Assembly (NCBI RefSeq): GCF_042477335.2
Contig: NC_091249.1
Span: 51,754,001-51,818,000 of the forward strand
Direction of reading: 5' to 3'
DNA length: 64,000 bases
From: Ovis canadensis
Taxonomy: Eukaryota > Chordata > Mammalia > Artiodactyla > Bovidae
This document shows positions 38,425 to 48,559 of this stretch, piece after piece (position 1 is the first letter of the stretch; each line of letters opens with the position of its first letter). The position numbers were made by a program, and so were the translations under genes. The notes below the pieces were generated by a model, which saw only the letters and a list, made by a program, of their open reading frames with translations, did not search any database and had not been told where the DNA came from.

Positions 38425-40460
38425 TTACACCAACTTCTTGGCTTTAAAGAAGCTCTTGAGGCACTGCATCTGCCAGGTGCCGGTGGCCACAAGGATGAGG
38501 GTCTGCAGGATGGACCACCACAGCACCCTCTGATTGGTGCTCTCTCTGGTCTGCCGGAAGTGCTCCTCTCGCCGCTGTGAGAAGGGGAGAAGGAGGAAGG
38601 CATGTTGCTAGAACAGAACTGACCTCCAGGGGAAAAGCTGAAAAAGCCACTCCCTGGGAGGTTACACGTCTGCTGTCCCAACTGGGCCCAGCCTCGCCCT
38701 CTGGTATTCCTGCTCCTTCTGGATCTTCTCCACCTGCTCTACCAGCTGCTGTATGCGCAGATGCAGCAGGGTCAGCTTGTCATTGGCCGCAAGTTCCGCA
38801 TAATCATTGGTGTGTTCACCTAACTGCATGTCCAAGTGAATGGCCTGAGGAGCAGAGGAGCCAAGGGTTGGAGGTCAGGGAGCACCTGCAGGAAACCCAG
38901 CTTCCACACACTAGGCTGGGCCTGACTGAACTGAGCAGTTCATTTCCTCACAGTGATGTGGGAACAGCCCTGCTCCAGGTGCCAAAATCCCAGATCAAGG
39001 CCCTGCTTGCATGGAGTTCCAAGTCCAAAAGACAGAAGGGACTGAAAAAATGTGCAGAAAAACCAAGGTGTGACTCAGTGTTTGAGACAGCCAGCTTCTA
39101 GGAGATCTGTGTCAGTGGGAGGTGGTAACGAAGAGCCTGGGAGCATTCAGCTGCTGGACAGCTCTGAATCTCACTTTAGAAGCTTGGGCTTCATTCTAGA
39201 GATGGCAGGGGGCCTAGGGATGATTTTAAGTCCAAGTGGTTCCCTCCTGGGTCCCCTCTCATTCTTCAGGAACTGTTCTCTGTAGGCTTACTTCATGGAA
39301 AGCCTAGCCCTCATCAAGAGGCACCACCTACAGACCCCTTCTCACCCCAGGGACTGAGACACTGAGGACTGGTGACGTTCCCCTCCATACTCACCAGTTT
39401 GCCATCATAGAAGAGGGCGAACTGGCTGGACTTGAGATGAAGGCAGACCTCGTGCTCTCCTGGTGCCTGGGAGGTGAAGGTGAAGCTGCCCCGAGGGCCT
39501 GGGGTATCCCAGGTTCTGACCCTCACTGGCCAGACCAGGAAGGAGGACGTGAGAGAAAAGGCATCGGTCCAGGTTCGAAAATCTCAGATCCCAGCACTGC
39601 CAATACAGTACAGTACTGTGCAGTTTGCAAACAGCGTGGCCTTCTTTGAGCCCCCCTGCCTGTGAGGAGATGGCCCCTCCTCTAAGAAACGGAGGGCTAG
39701 GGAGGACTAGGCATTGACGCTGGAGACCGCGGAGGGCAGGGGTCGAGGGTAGGGGTCGGGTGAAGGGGGCGGGGCTGCATGGAGTCAAGGCCTGCCTCAC
39801 TTTGTTCTCAGGGTCCTTCACAAACACGAACAAATTGATCCACTGTGGGGAAGGCTGGTACTTTTCCATAGCAGGGTCGTATAGCTCGGTCTTGTAGTTA
39901 CCTAATGGAGAGGCAGCCTGGATGCATCTCCCATCCACAGTCAGATGCATCTCCAACCACAGAGCCCACCAGGGACTTTTGGTCACGGGGTGGTGGTGGG
40001 CGGAGGAACAGGAAGGTCTGGTCTGATTGTGGGGCCTGACCACAGCCCTCTGCCTCTCTCTTCCCCTCTCCAACCCTGCTTTTCTGCTGTTACCGGATCT
40101 GGATCAGTCTTGCCTCCTCCGTGTCCCCAACCCCTGCACAGGCAATGGAGAGGGTGCTTTGACCACACAGCTGTCAGCCTGTTTCCCATCCCTGCCCTCC
40201 CCGGGGCCTGAGGTGATCCCGCGGGCCCCATCTCCCATTCCCTCTCAGGGCTCTGGGTTGTGGGTAGGGCAAAGCCGGGACTGGCGCGCGCACCTATGAC
40301 CTATGACCACGGTGCCATCGAGGATCTCCTGAATGAAGCACTTCTCCTCCAGCTCACGGGCCTTGAGGTAGAACGCGCCCCCGCCGCCCGCCAGCGCCAG
40401 CAGCTGCCACAGCAGCAGCGGCAGGGCCAATCCGGCTGCCCTCGCTCGGCCCCATCCCAG
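38425..40460 (-). pseudogene. TMED9-like p24-family locus, five exons, probably disabled
   Basis: A paralogue of TMED9 on the minus strand. p24 proteins are type I membrane cargo receptors of COPI/COPII vesicles. Exons: 1 to 40302/40301 (signal peptide LPLLLWQLLALAG, then FYLKARELEEKCF), 2 at 39801-39901, 3 at about 39395-39520 (FTFTS, PGEH, VCLH), 4 at 38698-38844 (coiled coil, [12 protein letters not shown]), 5 at 38425-38574 (membrane span, end KAKKLV, TAA). Exons 2-5 have exactly the lengths and phases of TMED9 (101, 126, 147, 150 nt) and no internal stop. Both GOLD-domain cysteines and the COPI-type KKLV end are kept. Defects: no in-frame AUG after the TAG at 40679-40677; a 7-bp duplication at the exon 1 donor; no exon 3 acceptor that keeps frame (ccag is followed by TGA); a GC donor after exon 4. 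It is intron-containing, so it is a DNA-level duplicate, not a retrocopy. It could still be expressed from a CUG start, but the combined defects favour a recent pseudogene. Confidence 0.75.
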
Positions 40461-40760
40461 CCCGGGACTGGCGCGGGGCCCAGGGCCTCGTGTCCCGCAG
40501 CCCCCGCCACTTTCCCAGGCGAGTCGGAGGGTCTCTGCGTCCCGCCTGCGGAGACTGCGAGCTAGCGCACAGACTGCGAATCCCCGGAGCGCCAGCGCGG
40601 CTCCGCCCCAGGCGCGTTCCCGCGAACCCGCGTTGCAAATGGGCCACGCGAGCTCCCAGCCTGCCAGTAAGGCGCTCTAGAACGCTTTCCTTGCCTTACC
40701 TCGCTTAATGCTCGCAGAAACCCAAGGAAGCAGGGGCTCTTAGCGCCATCTTGTTGATGT
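40255..40760 (-). promoter_or_regulatory. CpG-rich 5' region of the TMED9-like locus
   Basis: CpG-dense DNA around and upstream of exon 1. On the minus strand CAAGATGGCGC (40753-40743) is a YY1-type site whose ATG opens a 14-codon frame ending TAA just before an AG/gtaagg donor-like site at about 40697. No TATA box. Retention of a CpG island suggests the promoter was germline-unmethylated until recently. Confidence 0.5.
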
Positions 40761-40993
40761 GGTAACAGCCGCAGAGAGAGGAAGGAAGGAGACTGCCCTC
40801 TGAAACTTGCAGAGCAGTTGCCAGAGATGGGTGACTGCACCTAAACCTCAAGGAGGTTAGAGGTGATGGCAGACGGAATGGTGAGACAGAATGAGAACTG
40901 CACACAAGCCCTGTGGAATTCAGAGGCTGAGACAGTAGTTCAGGAAAGGGAGGGAGAAATGTCCCTTTTATGGAAGGGTAAGTTTGACTCAGG

Positions 40994-41214
40994 GCTTCGC
41001 AGGTGGAGCAGTGGTAAAGAATCTGCCTGCCAGTGCAGAAGAGGGAGGAGACACAGATTCAGTCTCTGGGTCGGGAAGATCCCCTGGAGGAGGGCATGTC
41101 AACCCATTCCAGTATTCTAGCCTGGAGAATCCCACGGAGAGGAGCCTGGTGGGCTACAGTCCATAGGATCGCAAAGAATCGGACACGACTGAAGCGACTT
41201 AGCAAACACGCAAG
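40994..41214 (+). mobile_element. Bov-tA SINE
   Basis: Head gggcttcgcaggtggagcag, tail gactgaagcgacttagca. It lies about 250 bp upstream of the CpG-rich start region of the p24-like locus. Confidence 0.8.
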
Positions 41215-41734
41215 TTTAACTCGAGCTCTGAAAAATGGTTAAATCTCCCTGAGCAGCGAGGGAGCAAGAACCACTTAGGTGGAAAGACCTAGAATTACCT
41301 AGCAGCAGTAGACAGGTAAGATACTAGAAAGTTTATGGGAGAGAGGAGGTAAATTGGGCCAAATCACTGAGGGGTCAGGAGCTGCCAGGCCCACTTGCAC
41401 AGGTGGGACCCTTTATCCAGTGGGACCAAAAGAAGAGACTGTGGGTGAGCCTGCGGAGTGAAAGAAGGCATCAGGAATGCAACTGGAAAAGGAAAGGGAA
41501 TATACAACTGAAAGGTGTGGGAGAATGGGGCCAACATGACACGATAGGGATCCAGGAATAGCAAATCTCAAGAATTCCAAAGCTCACAGTGCCCTGAGTA
41601 GGCAGTGTAGACCCAAGCGTCAATATAAAGCAGTAATCTATCCAAGTGATGGGATGAAGTCCTCCACTATCTCGTACTTGGTAATAATACATACTCATTG
41701 GTTTATTCAGCAGTATAAAATAATGATGAAAATA

Positions 41735-41915
41735 ATAATATTCTTTTATTCTTCTGTGCCAGCCACTGTTTTAAGCACTTTTAAGTGTATTAACTAAATT
41801 AATATTTTTAAAACTTTATAAGGTAGACTCTAATGGGATTCCAATTTAACAGATGGAGAAGCAGTGGCAAAGAAAAGTTGAGTAATACTTGCCCAAGGTC
41901 ATCCAGCTGATAAGC
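41735..41915 (+). repeat. MIR SINE
   Basis: Contains tgtgccagccactgttttaa, an AT-rich middle, and cagatggagaagcagtggc followed by cttgcccaaggtcatccagc, the typical MIR order. Confidence 0.7.
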
Positions 41916-43294
41916 AGCAGACATTTGCTCACACAAGCTCTGGGCAAGACCTTACGATGCATACCGGACAAAAAGATGAATAAAACCTGTCCCCTTCCCT
42001 CTAATAGCCCACTGAAAAGCAAAGGATCAATGTCAATACAGTATTTTAAGATTAATGATATGTTTAAGTTACCAGAAATTGTCCCCTCACTTCAGCAGTG
42101 TGGCTCGTTGATAATTCTAGGGGAAAGTTTTTGTTCCTTCATTGGGAATGGTCTTTAACAAAACTGGCAGATGCAAGTGTTAACAAAGGCAAACACTTTA
42201 GAAAGGTCAATTAAGACAACAACTGCAAAGCATCAGTTGGATTTAGAAACTAGTTGTTCACAAAGGGCATTCACCAGGAGCTGGGAGCAGGGATGATGAT
42301 GACTCAGGCTTTGGGAGACTGAGTGAGGTGCTGTCCACGGTCCTGAATCGTGATTGCCGGTACCATTGTCTGCCTTTAAGGACTGGTTGGTTTTGGTTTT
42401 TGTTGTTGTTTTTATATAAAATTTCCAATCCCTCATGAACCAGTGGTTTTGTAAAACAAAATTTAAAACAATGAAACATTATGTGCTTGGATGTCACATC
42501 AATGTTAAATTTTCACCAAAGTTTCTAAACGCTCAATTTCTGTATTTTACTTCTGTGAAGATCTATAACAAATGCTAATGGACCAACACTGGCCCACAGT
42601 GAGTAGTACTGTTTCATAGCCAGTGGTCAGACTGCCCACAGAAGTCTTCTAAAGAGACAAAAGTGTAAACTTATTGGGGCTGCAGAGACATGCATGTAAG
42701 AAGACAGCACACCAGCAAGATTTCAAAGTCAAGAATTCTGATGTTGGAAATGGTGACGTGATTTCCAAGTGGCAAAAGTATTGTTTTGATGATAAAACCT
42801 GTTTTTAAGTGATGACAGGATTGAGAATATAAGAGCAGTGAGGGATTCTCCCACTTGACAGTGATCTCATTCCACACTGCCAAGACCACTGAACCTGGGT
42901 GTCATTTGTGAGATTAAAGGAGATATTGGGGGAACTACATCTACTTGCCCTATCTGGGGTTCCCCCAAGATCTAATCTCTGCAGGCCCCTACTACGCACT
43001 GTGCCCTTTTTAAGGGATGTCCAAAACCCCCATTGCTGCCCTCTTTTCCACTTGCCTAATTCCTATTCACCCTTTCAAGTCTCAAGCGCAGCGACACTTT
43101 CTTAGGTGTTTCTAATCCTGGGTTCCTTGGGGCCTTGTATTAACCATGTTGAATTACAGTTGTTCATTCACACTAAAGTCCCTTGGGACTGATGGCTAGA
43201 AGGGATAGAGACAGGTTTCTGCCACAAATTTATCTCTGTGCTTGCCAAAGCCTAGCAAAAATCCAGGAACAGCATGATTGTGTGATGGATGTTT

Positions 43295-43475
43295 GGTTAG
43301 AGAAAGGGAAGAGAGATGAAGGAAAGAAAGAAGAAAAGTATGGAGAGAAAGGAAGGGGAATAGAAAGAGGAAAAAGAAAGAGAAATTGGAGAGATAAAGA
43401 GAGAAGAGGGAAAGGATGAAGGGGAAAAGAAGAAAGAAAGGATGAAGGAGGTGGGAGAGAAAGAAGGAAGAAGAG
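43295..43475 (+). repeat. Polypurine (GAAA/GGAA)n tract
   Basis: About 180 bases almost wholly A and G with few interruptions, built from gaaag, ggaa and gagag units. The opposite strand gives meaningless proline/serine/phenylalanine-rich frames. Confidence 0.85.
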
Positions 43476-43852
43476 CAATAAGAGTCATAAGCACTGGAAA
43501 AGCCAAAATCTCCATATCTGATGCCTGGCCTTTCTTGTGATGTCCCCTTCTCATTATTCCCATTAGGCGTCTCAAGCTGAGGATGGTGGGGGTGAAGCTT
43601 ATCAGGGTCACAGTGTCCTGCAGCTTAAATTGGAGCTTCCATGCGCAATTCTGCTCTGGTGTTGGGTGGATTCTGTTAGTTTGCTGGTGACCTCCACTTC
43701 ATCCCCAGGATACCACAGTGCCACTGTCCCTTCTTATAGTCCATTGGCCTCTACTTTCTTCTTCCTCCCTTGCCTGTAGGAAAATAGTCTTTGTTTCCAT
43801 CTCCACAAAGGAATTTCCTATGCGTTTTCTTTCCCTGTGCTTTCTGTCCCAG

Positions 43853-44004
43853 AACACCTAGGCACTGAAGGGCGGGTATGTGCTGAATCCAGGGACATCA
43901 AGAACAGTATCACTCTGGATCTGGAATCAACTACACTTCTTGATTCAGATACCCCCTGCTCCCAGGCTGACATTGATCCCTCTGACAGAATTCTTCTACT
44001 CCTG
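43853..44004 (+). other. Candidate orphan exon
   Basis: 152 bp open frame with a good acceptor (tttctgtcccag) and donor (ctg/gtgagt). It would encode about 50 residues, including ITLDLESTTLLDSDTPCSQ, with no repeat character. I recognise no protein. Upstream it is preceded by a pyrimidine-rich stretch. It may be chance, a lost exon, or part of a non-coding transcript. Confidence 0.2.
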
Positions 44005-44009
44005 GTGAG

Positions 44010-46785
44010 TTTTCTCACTGTCTTCCTTTCTAGTCCATCTTTCCTCAGGGATTCGGGCAATCCATCTCACAGGTATGTGTCTGGCTTGGTCCTCCCTCCT
44101 TCCTGCACTGCAGGGGTTCCTACAATGAGGGCAAATCAAAGGGAGTGGCTGCGCTGTGTCTTAGTCCCTGAGAATCGGGAAGCCATTGATTCCAGGACTC
44201 AGAGGACAACTAGAGGTAGTGTGGCCAAAAACAATATACTTAAGTAACACACTTAAGTCCCAGCTCTACTCCAACCAAAATGTCATTATACTTTCTTTCT
44301 CAGAGTAAAATGTTTGCAGCATCCTCAAAGTTCTCCACCACCTTCCAAACATCTTTTCTGGATGATTAAAGAAATGCACAGACTTGGCTGAGGTACCAGG
44401 GCTTCTCTCTGGGCTCTGTTTTAACCAAGAGCAAACCCTCTCCCCTCATGCCTGAGGCTGTATAAATGAACCTGGACATGGGATGCAGCTTTCTCAGACA
44501 TCGTCTACTGCTCATAACCCTTTCTATCAAGTTCCCTAACTGGTAACCACTCCTGCCCTTAACTGAAGACTTCCTCTTCAGTCTTTCATACAAATGGGAA
44601 ACCCCATTCTTTTGGTTCAAAGATCATTCATTGTCTGTAATGAGATAGAGCCCAGGGGAAAGGTGGAGGGAGGAGAGAGGAGGAAGATGGCAAATGCAGA
44701 CAGTGATACTTCCTTACTTCCAATTTCTCCCTCTTTCCTCTCCTCTATTTTCTCCTCTCTCTCCCATAGCACTTCCCACCTCTCTCTTCTGTTTTTAAAA
44801 TGTAGGTTTTACTATTCTTTAGGCATGGTGAGGCCTAAAGATAGGAGAAGATTGCTATTGAAAAGATAGTTTGGGGACTTCCCTGGCAGTCCAGTGGTTA
44901 AGACTCTATGCTTCCTCTGTAGGGGATGCTGGTTCAATTCCTGATTGGGGAACTAAGATCCCTCATGGACCTTGGTGTGGCAATAAAAAAAGAAAAGAAA
45001 AGAAAAAGAAGAAGGATGAAAGAAAGAAAGAAAAGATAGTTTATTACTCACAGTTCTCAAGAGGACTGGTTATACCACATCATGCGGGGCCACATGGGGA
45101 AACACCAGGGTTGGTCAGGAGGCAGGAGTGAGGGGAAATCATGGGGAAAAGCTTCTATTGTGGTTTCCATGGGAAGTGGGTGATTGGTTAGTTTGAATAA
45201 TTTCAGCAGTCTCTGCGGTGTTTTGGCTTTCACTGGTTGTCTGACCATGGGGTGATTAGGGCAGGAGAAAGACTAGTTTGGCACATGAGAGTTCAATAAA
45301 GATGGTGGTTGAGGGCGGGTGGTGGTGGTGGTGCTGATACGGGCTTTGGATTAGTTCTTTTGCATCTGAAAGATGCCCTCTGAGTGGAGTTCTTTGCTAT
45401 TTCTAAGAACTGGCTCACCCTGGGAGGGGCAATGAGGGGCCAGATGCCAGAGCACCTAGGACCACAGAAAATAAGAAAATATGGTTAATACATTCCCAAC
45501 CAGAGTCTGCACCACTGAGTCTCCAAAAGGTCATGGCAGCATTCTCATCCCAGCTACACTGAAGGCTTTGCAAACTAGGAGATGGAGGACAGAGTGGAGA
45601 GGCAAGAGTAGAAAGGTGGGTCACAGTCCCGTCTTCTCTGGGACTGGAGTGGAGCAGATTGGGGCTTAGGTTAAGAGGAAAGTAAGACAATTGGGTTTCT
45701 GCTGCTGCCACTGCCAGAATACTGCTGGCAAGTCCCAGTAAGGACTGGGTAAGTCCCAGTTATACCCAATCTGGTAAGCCCCAGTCATGTTTCTAGTTTT
45801 GAATAACAATTTCAAATGACCTAAGGTGGGTTCTGGTCTCCATCCTTCTCCGTCCCCATCCTTAAAACTAGGATTCAACATTCTGAACTAGCTCTCATTG
45901 GTTGATTATATGAGCTTGTGCCTTGCTTCCTTTCTCTGGTGCTCAGATTTTCCTACCCTTAGGGCTGATCCAGATGAGGGCTCAGCCACTGTGCTGCTTG
46001 CTGCATGCTGCAGAACTCTCTGCCTCTCAGGGCTTATGTCAATCACCCCATCCTACAGTCCCAAGTGTGTAGATACTTGTTGGTTGAATAGGCACTGCCG
46101 CCACTGGAGAGGAGAAAGGGAACCCCAGGACTGCTCCCTGAGTGTGGGAGAGGTGGCACCTCCTCCTGGGGGAGTTTCTGTAAGTGACTTATCGTGCATG
46201 CATGCATGGGAGCATGGAGTCTTAACCACTGGACTAGCAGGCAAGTCCTTGGATATACATAGTTGAACATTCATATTCTCCTACTGCTGCCTTCTTTACT
46301 TTCCCTGTATTATTTAATCCCGTATGAACGTTTTCCTTGTTACTGTTCAGATTCCCATCTCTGAGTGCTCTCCAAGCTGTAGCCCTGGATTTAGGAAACC
46401 TGTTTGGGACATGAAGCCTATGTCCTGCTTTGACTATGTCAGTGCTCAGTGGGGAAGATTTCCTGCAAGACTGATAAAGGTCTGGATAGAAACTGTTTAC
46501 TTTTTCTACACTGCTATAGAAACCGAAATGTGCCAAGAGTTGTCTACTTCTTGATAGTCCAATTCTTAATGTGAAGACTCTGACTTAAAGAACTCAGAGG
46601 AAACCAGTGGAACATACCAGAGAGTGTGTCAGACTAAAAGCACAGAGCCAGGTGACAGCATAGCTTGGGAAGTATGACATGTGTGTGAGATGTAGAGATA
46701 TTCCTTTCCTCATCTCTCAAGAAACTTCCTGTGACAGCGCTTTAGCAAAACTGAAATTTTAAATTTAACCATGGTAAAAGATTGA
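44010..46785. other. Mostly single-copy intergenic DNA
   Basis: One CHR-type SINE lies at about 44876-44990 (plus; ggggacttccctggcagtcc) and a fragment of another at about 46205-46255 (minus). The stretch 45035-45300 begins like an LTR R region (agtttattactcacagttct) but I cannot confirm a family. No gene is supported. Confidence 0.4.
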
Positions 46786-46789
46786 AAGA

Positions 46790-47765
46790 TTTCCTTCTAG
46801 AATCAGAAACAAGGCAAAATGTTTATTCTCACCACCTTATTCAGCAGCACCTCAGAAGCTGTAACAGCTGCAATAAGGCTGAAAGAAGAAATGAAAAGCA
46901 TGCAGATTGGAAAGGAAGAAATAAAACTATCCTTATTTGTAGATGACTTGATTGTACAGATGGTAAATCTCAAGGAATCTACAAAAAACTCCAAGAACTA
47001 GCAAATGAATTTAGCAATTTGCAAAATATAAGAGCAACACAAAGAAATCAAGCACATTGCTATGTATTAATAATAAACATAAACCAAAATTTAAAATGTA
47101 ATACCATTTACAATTATGCCAAAGGAGATTACTCAGGTAAGATCTAAACAAACCATGTACAGGATCTGTGTGCCAAAAGTTACAAAATCCTGATGATAGA
47201 AATCAAAGAAGACCCAAATAAATGTAGAGACATACTGTATTTGTGTACCAGAACACTTAGCATAGTAAAGATGGCAATTCTTTCCAAATTAATATTCAGG
47301 TTTAACACAATTCCTATTAATATCTCCTGAAGAAGGAAATGGCAGCCCACTCCAGTGTTCTTGCCTGGGAAATACCATGGACAGAGGAGCCCAGCAGGCT
47401 GCAGTCCATGGGGTTGTAAAGAGTAAGTTAAGTCGCTCAGTCGTGTCCGACTGTAGCCCACCAGGCTCCTCCGTCCATGGGATTCTCCAGGCAAGAATAC
47501 TGGAGTGGGTTTCCATTTCCTTCTCCAAGGGGTTTTCCTGACCCAGGGATTGAACCCAGGTCTCCCGTATTAGAGGCAGACACTTTAGCCTCTGAGCCAC
47601 CAGGAAATATAGTGTAAAGAGTAGGACACGACTTATCAGCTAAACAAAAACAACAATCAAGATGATAGTAATAAAGGCTATGTGGTATTGGTAGAAAGAT
47701 AAACAAATAGCTCAATGGGACAGAACAGAGAACCCAGAAATAGACCAACAGAATCCATTCTGATT
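46790..47765 (+). mobile_element. L1M ORF2 remnant, interrupted by SINEs
   Basis: Sense L1: the reverse-transcriptase region with FVDDLI (the FADD-like box) is readable at 46819-47001. It continues to about 47325 and resumes at 47645-47765 (gctcaatgggacagaacaga) after two SINE pieces. Confidence 0.7.
47325..47608. mobile_element. Two Bov-A/Bov-tA SINEs, inverted pair
   Basis: Plus-orientation piece 47330-47430 (ggaaatggcagcccactcca) is followed at once by a minus-orientation copy 47436-47608 (agtcgctcagtcgtgtccga to ctgagccaccagg). The arms are complementary over roughly 60 bp. Confidence 0.8.
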
Positions 47766-47814
47766 TTTGCCAAAGATACAAAGCAGTTCGATGGAAGAAA
47801 GATACCATTTTTTA

Positions 47815-48170
47815 AAAAGGACTTTATTTTTTAATGCAGTTTTAGGTTCACAGCAAAATTGAATCAAAAGTACAGAAAGTTCCTTGCCCAGAGCATGCAC
47901 AGCCTCCCCACTGTCAACATCCTGCACAAAAGTAGTACATTTGTTATAATCAACTAAAGTACTTTGACACACTATTTCCACCCACAGTCTATAGTTTACA
48001 TTAGGTGTTACTGTTGGAACTATGCCTTCTATGATTTTGGACAAATGTATGATGTCATGTATCCATCATTATAGTATCACACAGAATAGATTCAATGTTC
48101 TAAGAATTCTCTGTGCTCTGCCTATTTATCCTGCCTCTACCCCTCACCTCACTCTTAGCAATCATTGATC
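47815..48170 (-). mobile_element. L1M 3' end remnant
   Basis: Contains ttttaggttcacagcaaaat, gcacagcctccccactgtca, catttgttataatcaactaa and ttctctgtgctctgcctatt in the order of old L1 3' regions. Confidence 0.55.
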
Positions 48171-48179
48171 TTTTTCTTT

Positions 48180-48325
48180 TCTTTTTTTTTTAATATTTAT
48201 TTATTTGGCTGTGCTGGTTCTTAGTTGCAGCATGTGGGATCTAGCTTCCTGATCAGGGATTGAACCCAGATTCCCTGAGTGAGGGGCACAGAGTCTTAGC
48301 CACTGGACCACCAGGGAAGTCCACA
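48180..48325 (-). mobile_element. CHR-type SINE
   Basis: Tatttggctgtgctggttct to ccactggaccaccagggaag in minus orientation. Confidence 0.7.
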
Positions 48326-48386
48326 ACCACTGATCTTTTTATTGTCTGTAGTTTCCCCTTTTCCAGTGATAGTTTATGGTGAACAA

Positions 48387-48550
48387 TGTCAGATTCGTGA
48401 TCTCCGAAGAAGAAGATTAACTTTGGGACCAGGGACCAGGCTTGATCACTCAAGAGCTTTTGTGTAACAGAGTTTTATTAAAGTATGGAAAGGGACAGAG
48501 AAAGCTTCTAACATAGACATCAGAAGGGAGGTGAGAGTGCCCCCTTGCTG
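48387..48550 (-). mobile_element. LTR fragment
   Basis: Begins TGTCAGATTCGTGATCTCCG and contains gggaccagggaccaggcttg and cagagttttattaaagtatg, a ruminant LTR type I recall. It is cut off where the BovB copy begins at about 48560. No coding content. Confidence 0.6.
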
Positions 48551-48559
48551 GTCTTAGCA

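Noticed and set aside
38425-40460. Identification of the p24-like locus as TMED11 or TMED4
   Set aside because: TMED11 lies elsewhere in mammals and differs in sequence; exon 5 is closer to TMED9 than to TMED4 in the membrane segment.
40301-40647. Minus-strand frames of 69 and 97 codons over exon 1 of the p24-like gene
   Set aside because: They are the two wrong frames of a GC-rich exon and start at GTG; only the third frame carries the p24 sequence.
43230-43611. Minus-strand serine/proline/phenylalanine-rich frames
   Set aside because: Translation of the polypurine tract, not a protein.
45035-45300. Possible LTR beginning agtttattactcac
   Set aside because: No matching end, target duplication or recognised family; left unassigned.
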